From NCBI GenBank assembly GCA_021804965.1, contig JAJZGG010000016.1:1-39778 (forward strand): DNA of 39,778 nt, written 5' to 3'. The notes under the pieces are model-generated. The model worked only from the letters and a program-made list of their open reading frames with translations. It was not told where the DNA came from and did no database searches. The position numbers and the translations under genes were made by a program. The DNA comes from Acidobacteriota bacterium. Lineage in GTDB: Bacteria > Acidobacteriota > Terriglobia > Terriglobales > Acidobacteriaceae. Shown one piece after another: positions 7,834-14,604 of this stretch; within the stretch, counting starts at the first letter, position 1; the number at the start of each line of letters is the position of its first letter.

Positions 7834-8148
7834 CTATTTGCGGTGGACGAACTGGATGAGCTCGCCGATGGTGCAGTGGCCCTCGACGGGATGGCGCAGG
7901 GGACGGTCAAGGACGACTTCGTAGCGGTTGCGGCGACCATCCTTGGAGACGATGAGGTAGCCGGAGGTGCCCAGCTCCTCGATGATGCGCTGGACGGCAC
8001 GCTCGGTGATGCCGACGGTGACGGCCATTTCGCGCATGCGCATCTCGGGATTGACGGCAATCAGCAGCAGCACGTGCGAGTGGTTGGTGAGGAAGGTAAA
8101 TCCTGATTTGAGTGAGGGTTTGGCCCCCTCGGAGTTCGTGCTGATCAT
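7834..8148 (-). CDS. Small winged helix-turn-helix regulator
   Basis: This short DNA-binding protein (104 residues from ATG 8148, or 115 from ATG 8181) consists almost entirely of one winged-helix domain. The helix-turn-helix reads MREMAVTVGITERAVQRIIEELGTSGYL and the wing reads IVSKDGRRNRYEVV, as in MarR-like and related single-domain regulators. No ligand or dimerisation domain is visible, and the tail HCTIGELIQFVHRK may be a short dimer helix. It lies 49 bp downstream of the beta-propeller lipoprotein gene on the same strand, so it may be the last gene of an aroF-propeller-regulator transcript. Neither start has a strong ribosome-binding site. Its target is unknown. Confidence 0.75.
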   Translation of the reverse strand: MISTNSEGAKPSLKSGFTFLTNHSHVLLLIAVNPEMRMREMAVTVGITERAVQRIIEELGTSGYLIVSKDGRRNRYEVVLDRPLRHPVEGHCTIGELIQFVHRK

Positions 8149-8197
8149 AACTCGCGGCGCCCCCGCCGATTTTGCATGCACCCAGCATACATCCGGA

Positions 8198-9532
8198 TTA
8201 GGGAATCAGGAAACTTTTGTCTGCTATTGCGATGGGTTCCCGGCCCACGGAAAAAAGAGTGAACAGGGAACGGGTGTCGGTGCGGACAGCGGCCACGTCT
8301 CCGGAGCGGCGATCGATGGCAAAGAGCAGATGTCCGGCGGCGGAAAAGGCCATGCGGTCCGGGCCATCGCCGACGTGGATGGCACCGAGGCGTCGGCCAT
8401 CGTCGATGCCGTAGACGGCGATCTGCTGGGATTGCAGGCTGGACACGTAGAGCAGGGAGTTGTCTGCGCTGACGATGCCGAAGCCGGGCGCCGAGCCGAT
8501 GAGGTAGCTACCACCGACGTCATCGGAGGAGGTGACGACCTCGCTGATGGAGTTGGAGCCGGTGTTGGAGACGAACAGCTCGCCGCCGTCGGGCTTGAGC
8601 GCGAGCCAGCCGGGCGCCTGCCCGACGTTGAGCAGGGCTTCGAGGGCGTCGTTACGGGTGTCGGTTCGGCCGAGGTGGGGATCAGCCTGCCAGGCCAGCT
8701 GGACGGCCATGATCTGGTGGCCGTGGGAGCAGGCGACGAAGGCCTTGGAGGAGTCAGGCAGAATGGCCAGCGAATCGGCACCGGGACAGCCGCCAAACTG
8801 GGCGCGCTGGGTCCAGCGCATGGCCGCAGGGTCGGCATTGAGCACGAGCAGGGAACCGGCGGCGGCGCTGCTGACGAGGATGGAACGTCCATCGGGGGCG
8901 ACGGCAACCTGGTCGGGGACGGCGTGCAGCGGCAGCTCCGCGGCGAGGCGGTGGTGGAGCAGGTCCAGCACCACAAGGCTGGAGCTGCCGGTGCTGGCGA
9001 CGTAGGCGAACCGGTCCTCGGGGTCCAGCGCAAAGGCGCGGGGAGCGCGACCGGCTGGCAGCGTGGCGGCCACCTGCTGGTTGAGGGCATTCAGGATGGA
9101 AAGCGAGCCGGCAGCGGTGCGGTTGGCGGGATCGCCGCTGTTGAGCACATAGACTTCCGGATGCTGGTGGGCGGCGAGGACGGCCACGGGATGGATGCCG
9201 ACGGCTACCTCGCGATCGAGCCGGAGGTGGACGACATCGATGGCCGAGACGGTGTTGCTGCCGGAGTTGGCCACGTAGAGGTATTCGCGATAGTTGGCCG
9301 GGTAGGTGGGGAAGTCATGATGGCGGCAGCCGGCAAGCGCGAGAGCGAAGGGCAGCAGCAGGGCCAGAGCTGCGCGGGTCAGGGCTGCGCGGGCCAGGAT
9401 TGCGTGGGTATGGGCTGCGCAGGGATGTGTAGCGCGGGCGGCAAATGCGCTGCGGTCCGCTGCTTGGGCAGGTCGGACCGCAGGGTGGATTGCTGGAAGG
9501 CTTGGACGCAGCCGCATGAGGAGGTTGAGCAT
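8198..9532 (-). CDS. YncE-like beta-propeller lipoprotein
   Basis: The 444-residue protein is a predicted envelope lipoprotein made of repeated beta-propeller blades. The lipobox LALAGC places the lipidated Cys at residue 69. The blades carry the YncE signature, for example LYVANSGSNTVSAIDV, YVLNSGDP, FAYVASTGSSSLVVLD, LFVSNTGSNSISEV and LYVSSLQSQQIAVYGI. The stretch before the lipobox is unusually long (about 50 residues) and Ala/Arg rich. There is no later ATG, GTG or TTG before the hydrophobic core, so the long form stands, unless a non-standard start is used. The start ATG overlaps the stop codon of aroF (TGATG), indicating translational coupling. Function is unknown; such propellers usually bind partners or ligands outside the cytoplasm. 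Confidence 0.82.
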   Translation of the reverse strand: MLNLLMRLRPSLPAIHPAVRPAQAADRSAFAARATHPCAAHTHAILARAALTRAALALLLPFALALAGCRHHDFPTYPANYREYLYVANSGSNTVSAIDVVHLRLDREVAVGIHPVAVLAAHQHPEVYVLNSGDPANRTAAGSLSILNALNQQVAATLPAGRAPRAFALDPEDRFAYVASTGSSSLVVLDLLHHRLAAELPLHAVPDQVAVAPDGRSILVSSAAAGSLLVLNADPAAMRWTQRAQFGGCPGADSLAILPDSSKAFVACSHGHQIMAVQLAWQADPHLGRTDTRNDALEALLNVGQAPGWLALKPDGGELFVSNTGSNSISEVVTSSDDVGGSYLIGSAPGFGIVSADNSLLYVSSLQSQQIAVYGIDDGRRLGAIHVGDGPDRMAFSAAGHLLFAIDRRSGDVAAVRTDTRSLFTLFSVGREPIAIADKSFLIP

Positions 9533-10584
9533 CAGTTTGCCGCGGTGGCCACCTGGATGCCACGCGGGACGCGGCGATGGACGATCGGGGCGATCTGCTC
9601 GATCTCGTTCATCATCTCGGCGAACTGCTCGGGATAGATGGACTGGGGACCGTCGGAGAGCGCCTTTTCGGGCTGGTGATGGACCTCGACGAGGATGCCA
9701 TCGGCACCGACGGCAACGGCGGCACGGGCCAGCGGCAGGACCTTGTTGCGCTTGCCGGTTCCGTGGCTGGGATCGACGAGGATGGGCAGATGGCTGAGCC
9801 GCTGGACGGCCGGCACGATGCTGAGGTCGAGGGTGTTGCGGGTGTGGTCGGCGAAGGTGCGCACGCCGCGCTCGCAGAGGGCGACCTGGTAGTTGCCTTC
9901 GCTGAGGATGTACTCGGCGGCCATGAGGAACTCATCGAGCGTGGCGCTCATGCCGCGCTTGAGCAGGACCGGCTTGCGGGCCCGGCCGGCGCGCTTGAGC
10001 AGGGAGAAGTTCTGCATGTTGCGGGCGCCGATCTGGATGACGTCGGCGTACTGCTCGACGAGATCGAGGCTTTCATTGTCGATGGCTTCGGTAATAATGC
10101 GCAGGCCGAAGGCGGTGCGCAGCTCGGCCATGATCTTGAGCGCGTCCAGACCCATGCCCTGAAAGGCATAAGGGGATGTGCGGGGCTTGAAGGCGCCGCC
10201 GCGGAAGAATTGGGCACCGCTGGCTGCCACCTGCTCGGCGATGGCAAAGGCCTGTTTGCGGCTTTCAATGGAGCAGGGACCGGCGACGATGGCGAGGTTG
10301 GTACCGCCGATGACGGCATCGGTGCCGGGGAAGGTGATGACGGTCTTCTCGTCCTTCACGTCGCAGCTGGCCAGTTTGTAGGGTTTGCTGACGCGGATGA
10401 CCTCGGCGACGCCGGGCAGCTCCTCGAGATTGCCGCGATCGACCTCGCCCTGGTTGCCGGTGATGCCGACAGCGGTGCGCTGCGCGCCGGGCATGGGGTG
10501 GGCCTTGAATCCAAGCTGCTCAATGTGCTCGCAGACTGCGACGATCTGCGCCTCAGTTGCCTGTGCTTTCATGACTACCAGCAT
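9532..10584 (-). CDS. aroF: 3-deoxy-7-phosphoheptulonate (DAHP) synthase, class I-beta
   Basis: The enzyme condenses phosphoenolpyruvate with erythrose 4-phosphate, the first step of the shikimate pathway. The 350 residues start with a ferredoxin-like regulatory domain (residues ~1-70, [20 protein letters not shown]), as in the Thermotoga-type enzyme where it mediates feedback by tyrosine. The TIM barrel follows with GPCSIES (metal-binding Cys104), [37 protein letters not shown] and [15 protein letters not shown] sits about 9 nt upstream of ATG 10584. The last codon and stop overlap the start of the propeller lipoprotein gene. The symbol aroF follows common usage for this class. pheA lies about 10 kb away on the other strand. 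Confidence 0.95.
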   Translation of the reverse strand: MLVVMKAQATEAQIVAVCEHIEQLGFKAHPMPGAQRTAVGITGNQGEVDRGNLEELPGVAEVIRVSKPYKLASCDVKDEKTVITFPGTDAVIGGTNLAIVAGPCSIESRKQAFAIAEQVAASGAQFFRGGAFKPRTSPYAFQGMGLDALKIMAELRTAFGLRIITEAIDNESLDLVEQYADVIQIGARNMQNFSLLKRAGRARKPVLLKRGMSATLDEFLMAAEYILSEGNYQVALCERGVRTFADHTRNTLDLSIVPAVQRLSHLPILVDPSHGTGKRNKVLPLARAAVAVGADGILVEVHHQPEKALSDGPQSIYPEQFAEMMNEIEQIAPIVHRRVPRGIQVATAAN

Positions 10585-10643
10585 GACGATTGCCTCTGAA
10601 TGACAAGTCTACGCGGAGCGGCAGCGAAGAGCAATGCAGTCAG

Positions 10644-10835
10644 CTATTTTGCGTTCGATGGGATGGGATGGCCCTCGTCGCCGGGTGGCCTGCGGAAAAA
10701 CTCGGCGGGGGTGGGACGCTGCGATCGGCTGGAGGAGCGAGCCGATTTGGGCCGCACCTCAAGTGGATCAAGCAGGAAGACAACCGGCAGAACAACAATA
10801 CCAAGGAAAGAACAGATAACCAACAGGACGAACAT
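10644..10835 (-). CDS. Small single-pass membrane protein, hypothetical
   Basis: A 63-residue frame opens with one strongly hydrophobic segment (FVLLVICSFLGIVVLPVVFL), followed by a basic, Ser/Pro-rich tail (KSARSSSRSQRPTPAEFF). Such a helix-plus-soluble-tail layout is typical of real small membrane proteins. The gene fills part of an otherwise empty ~410-bp gap between ccmD and aroF. A GAGG sits 12 nt before ATG 10835, a somewhat long spacing. An overlapping frame starting at 10867 is also hydrophobic but less regular. I do not recognise a family. Confidence 0.42.
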   Translation of the reverse strand: MFVLLVICSFLGIVVLPVVFLLDPLEVRPKSARSSSRSQRPTPAEFFRRPPGDEGHPIPSNAK

Positions 10836-10950
10836 GAGAAGTATGCCTCAATTTGAGACGTAAACAAGAATGCAATAACGGAAACATTTTCAGTGCATGT
10901 TTGGCAAGTGTTTTTGAGATTTCACGAAAAAATGATGTGCAAAAGGGGTA

Positions 10951-10980
10951 CACAATGCCTGTCAGCCGACAGGCATTGTG
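10951..10980 (-). terminator. Strong hairpin downstream of the ccm operon
   Basis: CACAATGCCTGTC (10951-10963) and GACAGGCATTGTG (10968-10980) form a perfect 13-bp stem with a 4-nt loop. It begins 13 bp past the ccmD stop. On the minus strand it is followed within a few bases by CTTTT, so it probably terminates the ccm transcript. Confidence 0.7.
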
Positions 10981-10993
10981 GCGGGAGCCGATC

Positions 10994-11101
10994 CTAGAGC
11001 TGGCTGCGCTGGCGGAGCCAGGTGGCGATGGTCCAGAGGAGATACCCGAGCTGGATGACCCAGGTGGCGGTGAATGCGAGGATCAGGAAGCGATGTCCCA
11101 T
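10994..11101 (-). CDS. ccmD: CcmD-like small haem-exporter membrane protein
   Basis: This 35-residue frame begins MGHRFLILAFTATWVIQLGY, has one membrane helix and ends in a short basic tail (WLRQRSQL). That matches the size, layout and genetic position of CcmD, which joins CcmABC and aids release of haem-loaded CcmE. It starts 6 bp after the ccmC stop, and its ribosome-binding site GGGAGG lies in the last codons of ccmC, 9 nt from the ATG. CcmD sequences are very divergent, so the name rests on size, topology and position more than residue identity. Confidence 0.72.
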   Translation of the reverse strand: MGHRFLILAFTATWVIQLGYLLWTIATWLRQRSQL

Positions 11102-11107
11102 GGTCTG

Positions 11108-11815
11108 TTACCTCCCGGCCAGAGCGGCCTTGCTGGCCTTGAGTTGGATCTGCTGGTTGCGGCGTTCGACATGGACGCGGAAAGCGAGCAGCATGAGTCC
11201 CCAGACGGCCCAGGCGAGCACATTCCAGCCAAAGGCGGCCAGCATAGTGGGGTCCTTGATGCCGGAGTCTGGTCCGCCGCCGAAGACGGGAGCCGGGTGC
11301 TGGGTGCGCCACCAGCGGTTGGCCATGTAGACGATGGGCACATCGAGCGCGCCGAAGACGGAGACGACGGCCGCCAGGGTCTGCATCTGCGCGCCCTCGA
11401 CGAAGCGGCGCAGCAGCAGATAGCTGACGTAGATGAGCCAAAGGAGCAGGGTGGTGGTGAGCCGTGCATCCCAGGTCCACCAGATGCCCCAGACGGGACG
11501 CGCCCAGAGCGGGCCGGTGATGAGGACGACCGAGCAGAAGACGACGCCGACCTCAGCCGAGGCCAGTGCCCAGGCGTCTGCGGCCTGGGCGCGCGCCGGG
11601 GCCGTGTTGCGCCATGCGAGAAAGAGGATGGAGGCCACAAAGCTGACGGCAAAAAAGAGAAAGCTCAGCATGGCGTTGGGGACGTGGTAGTAGAAGATGC
11701 GCTGCACATCGCCCATGGTGGCCTCCGTGGGAGCCACGTCGATGGCCTGATGGAAGCCCCACAGCATGAGCGCTGCGACGGCCACCATGCCCAGTCCGAT
11801 CCAGAGTTTTTTCAT
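11108..11815 (-). CDS. ccmC: Haem exporter/haem-binding protein CcmC
   Basis: CcmC handles haem on the outer face of the inner membrane and loads it onto CcmE. The 235-residue product has about six membrane segments and the family's tryptophan-rich motif WGIWWTWDARLT between two of them. Conserved features nearby include an upstream YYHVPNAML, whose His is a candidate haem ligand, and VPIVYMANRWWRTQHP. GAGG lies just before ATG 11815. It is followed by ccmD and preceded by ccmB with a 45-bp gap. No ccmF or ccmH homologue is in the window. Confidence 0.95.
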   Translation of the reverse strand: MKKLWIGLGMVAVAALMLWGFHQAIDVAPTEATMGDVQRIFYYHVPNAMLSFLFFAVSFVASILFLAWRNTAPARAQAADAWALASAEVGVVFCSVVLITGPLWARPVWGIWWTWDARLTTTLLLWLIYVSYLLLRRFVEGAQMQTLAAVVSVFGALDVPIVYMANRWWRTQHPAPVFGGGPDSGIKDPTMLAAFGWNVLAWAVWGLMLLAFRVHVERRNQQIQLKASKAALAGR

Positions 11816-11860
11816 CGCCGACCTCGTTGCATATTTTTTCAGCTACCAGTGTAGTCCCAT

Positions 11861-12571
11861 TCACTCCGCGTGCAGGACGGTATCGAAGAGCAGCAGGCTG
11901 ACGGTCATGAAGATGATGTCGTAGCCGGCCAGCATTTTGAGCCAGAGCAGGTGGGGGTCGCTGCCGTCGCCGGTGAGGATGGTCTTGACGGCCAGAACCA
12001 TGGCCAGCAGGGCAGGCAGAAAGATGGGAAAGAGAATCAGGGGCAGCAGGAGTTCGCGGTTGCGGCTGCGGATGGAAAGCGCCGCGAAGAAGGTGCCGTT
12101 GGCGACCAGCGCCCAGGTGCCGAGCGGAACGATGGCCAGCAGCAGCCAGCCGTTGCCGAGCGGACGGAGGTTATAGAAGATGAAAAAGACCGGAGCCAGC
12201 AGGGCCTGCACGACGGTGACGAAGAAGAAGTTGGCCAGCACCTTGGCGACGAAGATGGCCGAGCGGTCGGCCGGGGTCATGCGCAGGGCGTCGAGCACAT
12301 CGTGGCGGATCTCGCGGCTCCAGGCCTGGTTGAGGGCGCTGACGCTGGCAAAGAGCGTGGCCACGCAGAGCACGCCGCCGGCAATCTCCCGGGAAGCGGC
12401 TGCGGTGGGATCGAAGGCCATGCTGAAGAGGACGACGACGAGCAGGGCGAAGAAGATCATCGAGTGGATGGCCTCGCGCGAGCGCCACTCGATGCGGAGA
12501 TCCTTGCGGAGGTGAATGCCGACCAGATGGAACCAGCCGGGCTGCTCCGGTGGAGCGATGGCTACTGCCAT
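11861..12571 (-). CDS. ccmB: Haem exporter permease CcmB
   Basis: CcmB is the membrane partner of the ATPase CcmA in the complex that releases haem-charged CcmE. The 236-residue protein shows the family opening KDLRIEWRSREAIHSMIFFALLVVVLFSMAF, seen here as a basic amphipathic stretch then a first helix. It continues with VSALNQAWSREIRHDVLDAL, a conserved cytoplasmic segment, and ends with five further hydrophobic segments. Its first 10 nt overlap the end of ybaK, which implies coupled translation. The order ccmA-ybaK-ccmB is unusual because ybaK interrupts two subunits of one complex. Confidence 0.93.
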   Translation of the reverse strand: MAVAIAPPEQPGWFHLVGIHLRKDLRIEWRSREAIHSMIFFALLVVVLFSMAFDPTAAASREIAGGVLCVATLFASVSALNQAWSREIRHDVLDALRMTPADRSAIFVAKVLANFFFVTVVQALLAPVFFIFYNLRPLGNGWLLLAIVPLGTWALVANGTFFAALSIRSRNRELLLPLILFPIFLPALLAMVLAVKTILTGDGSDPHLLWLKMLAGYDIIFMTVSLLLFDTVLHAE

Positions 12572-13098
12572 TCTGCGGCCTCCTGGGAGGGGTTGTGGGC
12601 TGGCTGCGGGGCGGATGCTGCGTCCTTGCAGAGATCGGCCAGCGTGGCCTGGGTGGCGCGGAGATAGTCCTGGGGCGCGAGCAGAAGCTGGACGCCGCGC
12701 AGGCCGGCAGAGACGCTGATGGTATCGAAAAGTTCGATGGTTTCGTCGGCAAGGACCGGATAGACCTTGCGCGCTCCGAAGACGGTGACGCCGCCGCGGA
12801 TATAGCCGGTGAGCGGCTGGACGTCCTTGAGCGGGACCATGGTGGCGCGGCGGAGTCCGGCGGCGCGGGCGAGCTTCTTGAAGTCAACCTCCTGGTTGCC
12901 GGGGATGACGGCGAATCGGTAGTTGCCGGAGGTGTCGGTGGTGAGCAGGGTTTTGAAGACCTGCTCGGCGGGAAGGCCGATCTTGAGGGCGACGCTGGTG
13001 GCGGACAGGTCGTCGGGATCGACGAGATATTCGCGGATCTGGTAGGCGATGCCGAGTGAGTCCAGAAAGCGTGCGCCGTTGGTTTTGCCTGCGCTCAT
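12562..13098 (-). CDS. ybaK: YbaK/EbsC family aminoacyl-tRNA deacylase
   Basis: YbaK-type proteins hydrolyse mischarged tRNA, classically Cys-tRNA(Pro). The 178-residue product has the family pattern: TNGARFLDSLGIAYQIREY at the start, QVFKTLLTT, the core FAVIPGNQEVDFKKLARAAG, the TGYIRGG loop (TGYxxGG in the family) and a final VSAGLRGVQLLLAPQDYL strand-helix. It overlaps ccmA by 4 nt (ATGA) and ccmB by 10 nt, so it is firmly embedded in the haem-export operon. Whether this reflects a functional link, for example cysteine or proline quality control during cytochrome c maturation, or only shared expression cannot be told from sequence. Substrate specificity could also differ from E. coli YbaK. 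Confidence 0.9.
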   Translation of the reverse strand: MSAGKTNGARFLDSLGIAYQIREYLVDPDDLSATSVALKIGLPAEQVFKTLLTTDTSGNYRFAVIPGNQEVDFKKLARAAGLRRATMVPLKDVQPLTGYIRGGVTVFGARKVYPVLADETIELFDTISVSAGLRGVQLLLAPQDYLRATQATLADLCKDAASAPQPAHNPSQEAAEWQ

Positions 13099-13829
13099 GG
13101 GCGGTGGGCACTCCCTTCGGACGCGATCTGGCCGGCGTGCAGGGTGAGCATGCAGTCGGCGATGGGCAGGGCGAGTTCGCGCTGATGGGTGGTGAGCACG
13201 ACGGTGCGTCCGGGCTGGCGGAGCTTGTCGAGCAGGGCGACCATCTGGTGCGCGGACTGGATGTCCATGTTGGAAAACGGCTCGTCGAGCAGGAGCAGCT
13301 CCGGCTGGGCCATGAGCACGCGGGCCAGCGAGGCACGCTGCCGCATGCCCTGGGAATACTGGCCGACCTTGCGCGGGAGTGCGGGATCGAGGCCAACCTG
13401 CTGCAGGGCCAGCTCCGGGGCAAGCGTCTGGGAGCGGGGATAGAGCGCGGCAAAGTAGGCGAGATTTTCCACGCCGGTCAGCTCGTCGTAGAGCATGGGC
13501 GCGTGGCTCATGTAGCCGATGCGACCGCAGGCCTGGGCAGGCGTGAAGGAACCGAAGAGGGTGATGGTGCCATGGCTGGGCGGCAGCAGTCCGGCGAGGA
13601 TGCGCAGGAGGGTGGATTTTCCGGCACCGTTTTCGCCGAGCAGGACGTAGCATTTGCCGGGCAGGAAGGTGTATTGAATGCGGCGCAGCGCGGCAAAGCT
13701 GCCGAAGAGGCGGGAGAGATCGTCGAGCTGGGCAACAGGAGTGGTTGCCGACAGTGGAGCCGGCTGCCCGGGGGAAGGCGATGGTGGGTGCGACGAGGGT
13801 TGGGACGGGTCGTGCTCGGTCTCGGTCAT
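13095..13829 (-). CDS. ccmA: Haem exporter ATP-binding protein CcmA
   Basis: CcmA is the ABC ATPase that powers release of haem-loaded CcmE through CcmB/C/D. The 244 residues begin with ~30 low-complexity Pro/Ser residues not usual in the family. The ABC domain follows: Walker A GENGAGKST, Q-loop region YMSHAPMLYDELTG, signature YSQGMRQR, Walker B LLLLDEPFSNMD and switch His in VVLTTHQREL. The stop overlaps the ybaK start by 4 nt. There is no strong ribosome-binding site before ATG 13829, and a palindrome lies in the 34-bp gap to ccmE. A start further inside, after the Pro/Ser-rich part, cannot be excluded. Confidence 0.93.
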   Translation of the reverse strand: MTETEHDPSQPSSHPPSPSPGQPAPLSATTPVAQLDDLSRLFGSFAALRRIQYTFLPGKCYVLLGENGAGKSTLLRILAGLLPPSHGTITLFGSFTPAQACGRIGYMSHAPMLYDELTGVENLAYFAALYPRSQTLAPELALQQVGLDPALPRKVGQYSQGMRQRASLARVLMAQPELLLLDEPFSNMDIQSAHQMVALLDKLRQPGRTVVLTTHQRELALPIADCMLTLHAGQIASEGSAHRP

Positions 13830-13842
13830 GAGCGCTTCAAAT

Positions 13843-13862
13843 CAGCAGCTGTTCAGCTGCTG
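13843..13862. other. 20-bp palindrome between ccmE and ccmA
   Basis: CAGCAGCTG (13843-13851) and CAGCTGCTG (13854-13862) are perfect inverted copies separated by TT. The palindrome fills most of the 34-bp gap between ccmE and ccmA. It could be an RNA hairpin that tunes the stoichiometry of the operon, or a protein site. Confidence 0.5.
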
Positions 13863-13863
13863 G

Positions 13864-14367
13864 TTAGCGGCCGGCTCCGATTCGGCCATCGTTGGGAGCT
13901 GCGTTGGAGGCCATTTTGCCGGCGGCAGCACCCTGCTGGGCCGCGGGCGCGTATTTGGAGGCGCATTTGGCCTGAAGCTGGGTGGCGTGGAAGACGCCGT
14001 CCTGGCCGAGAGTGCCGATGGCCAGCGCCTGGGCATCGTTCTTGAAGGTGTCCGGAGGCGGCTCGGAGCCGCGATAGTCGACGATGACCTGCTGGGGATT
14101 CTGCAGGGCCTTGGGGTTGTGGCTCTCAAACTGGGTGAGGACGAAGCGGACGTTGGGGCCATCCTGATGGATGGTGTCGGGCTTGACGAATCCTTCGACG
14201 CGGAGATTGCTGGAGTAGGCTTTGTGGCCCATCTGCTGCATCTCGGGAATGGTGACGTAATAGCTTTTGGCTGAGGCCTGTCCGGAATAGGCCAGGTAGC
14301 CGATGGTGGCCAGCACGACGACCACGGCAGCTGCGAGGCGCAGCGAATTGCGATTCGATCCAGCCAT
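13864..14367 (-). CDS. ccmE: Cytochrome c maturation haem chaperone CcmE, Cys-type (CxxxY)
   Basis: CcmE carries haem in the periplasm to the cytochrome c ligation site. The 167-residue protein has one N-terminal anchor helix (LAAAVVVVLATIGYLAY) and the beta-barrel OB fold (SSNLRVEGFVKP, then VRFVLTQFESHN and QVIVDYRGSEPPDTF-like strands). Canonical CcmE binds haem covalently through the His of the HxxxY motif. Here the matching position is cysteine: KCASKYAP, with Cys135 and Tyr139, a CxxxY motif. That variant is described for system I* in archaea and sulphate reducers, which usually lack CcmH. It is the first gene of the minus-strand ccm operon; its 237-bp upstream gap is shared with the divergent phosphoesterase gene. 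Confidence 0.92.
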   Translation of the reverse strand: MAGSNRNSLRLAAAVVVVLATIGYLAYSGQASAKSYYVTIPEMQQMGHKAYSSNLRVEGFVKPDTIHQDGPNVRFVLTQFESHNPKALQNPQQVIVDYRGSEPPPDTFKNDAQALAIGTLGQDGVFHATQLQAKCASKYAPAAQQGAAAGKMASNAAPNDGRIGAGR

Positions 14368-14604
14368 ATACTCTCCCCCGTGCGCCGCTTACGCGCTGTC
14401 ATCAGTCTAAGAGCGCTCCTTCGCAAGGTCAATGAATCGGTCGATCAAAAGATGGACGGAAGCAGCAGAGACCGCGCGGGCAGGGATGTTTCTGCGACGT
14501 TGCTGCGGGATTTCTGCGAACGGGAAGGAAAAGGACGATCAATTTTTCGTGACTTCGCCGTGTCCTTTGCCTGCTGGTTGCGCGGCTCTGGTAGCGTGTT
14601 CGGT

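Noticed and set aside
14380-14604. 75-residue N-terminal extension of the phosphoesterase
   Set aside because: It would bury the signal peptide at 14605 in the middle of the protein.
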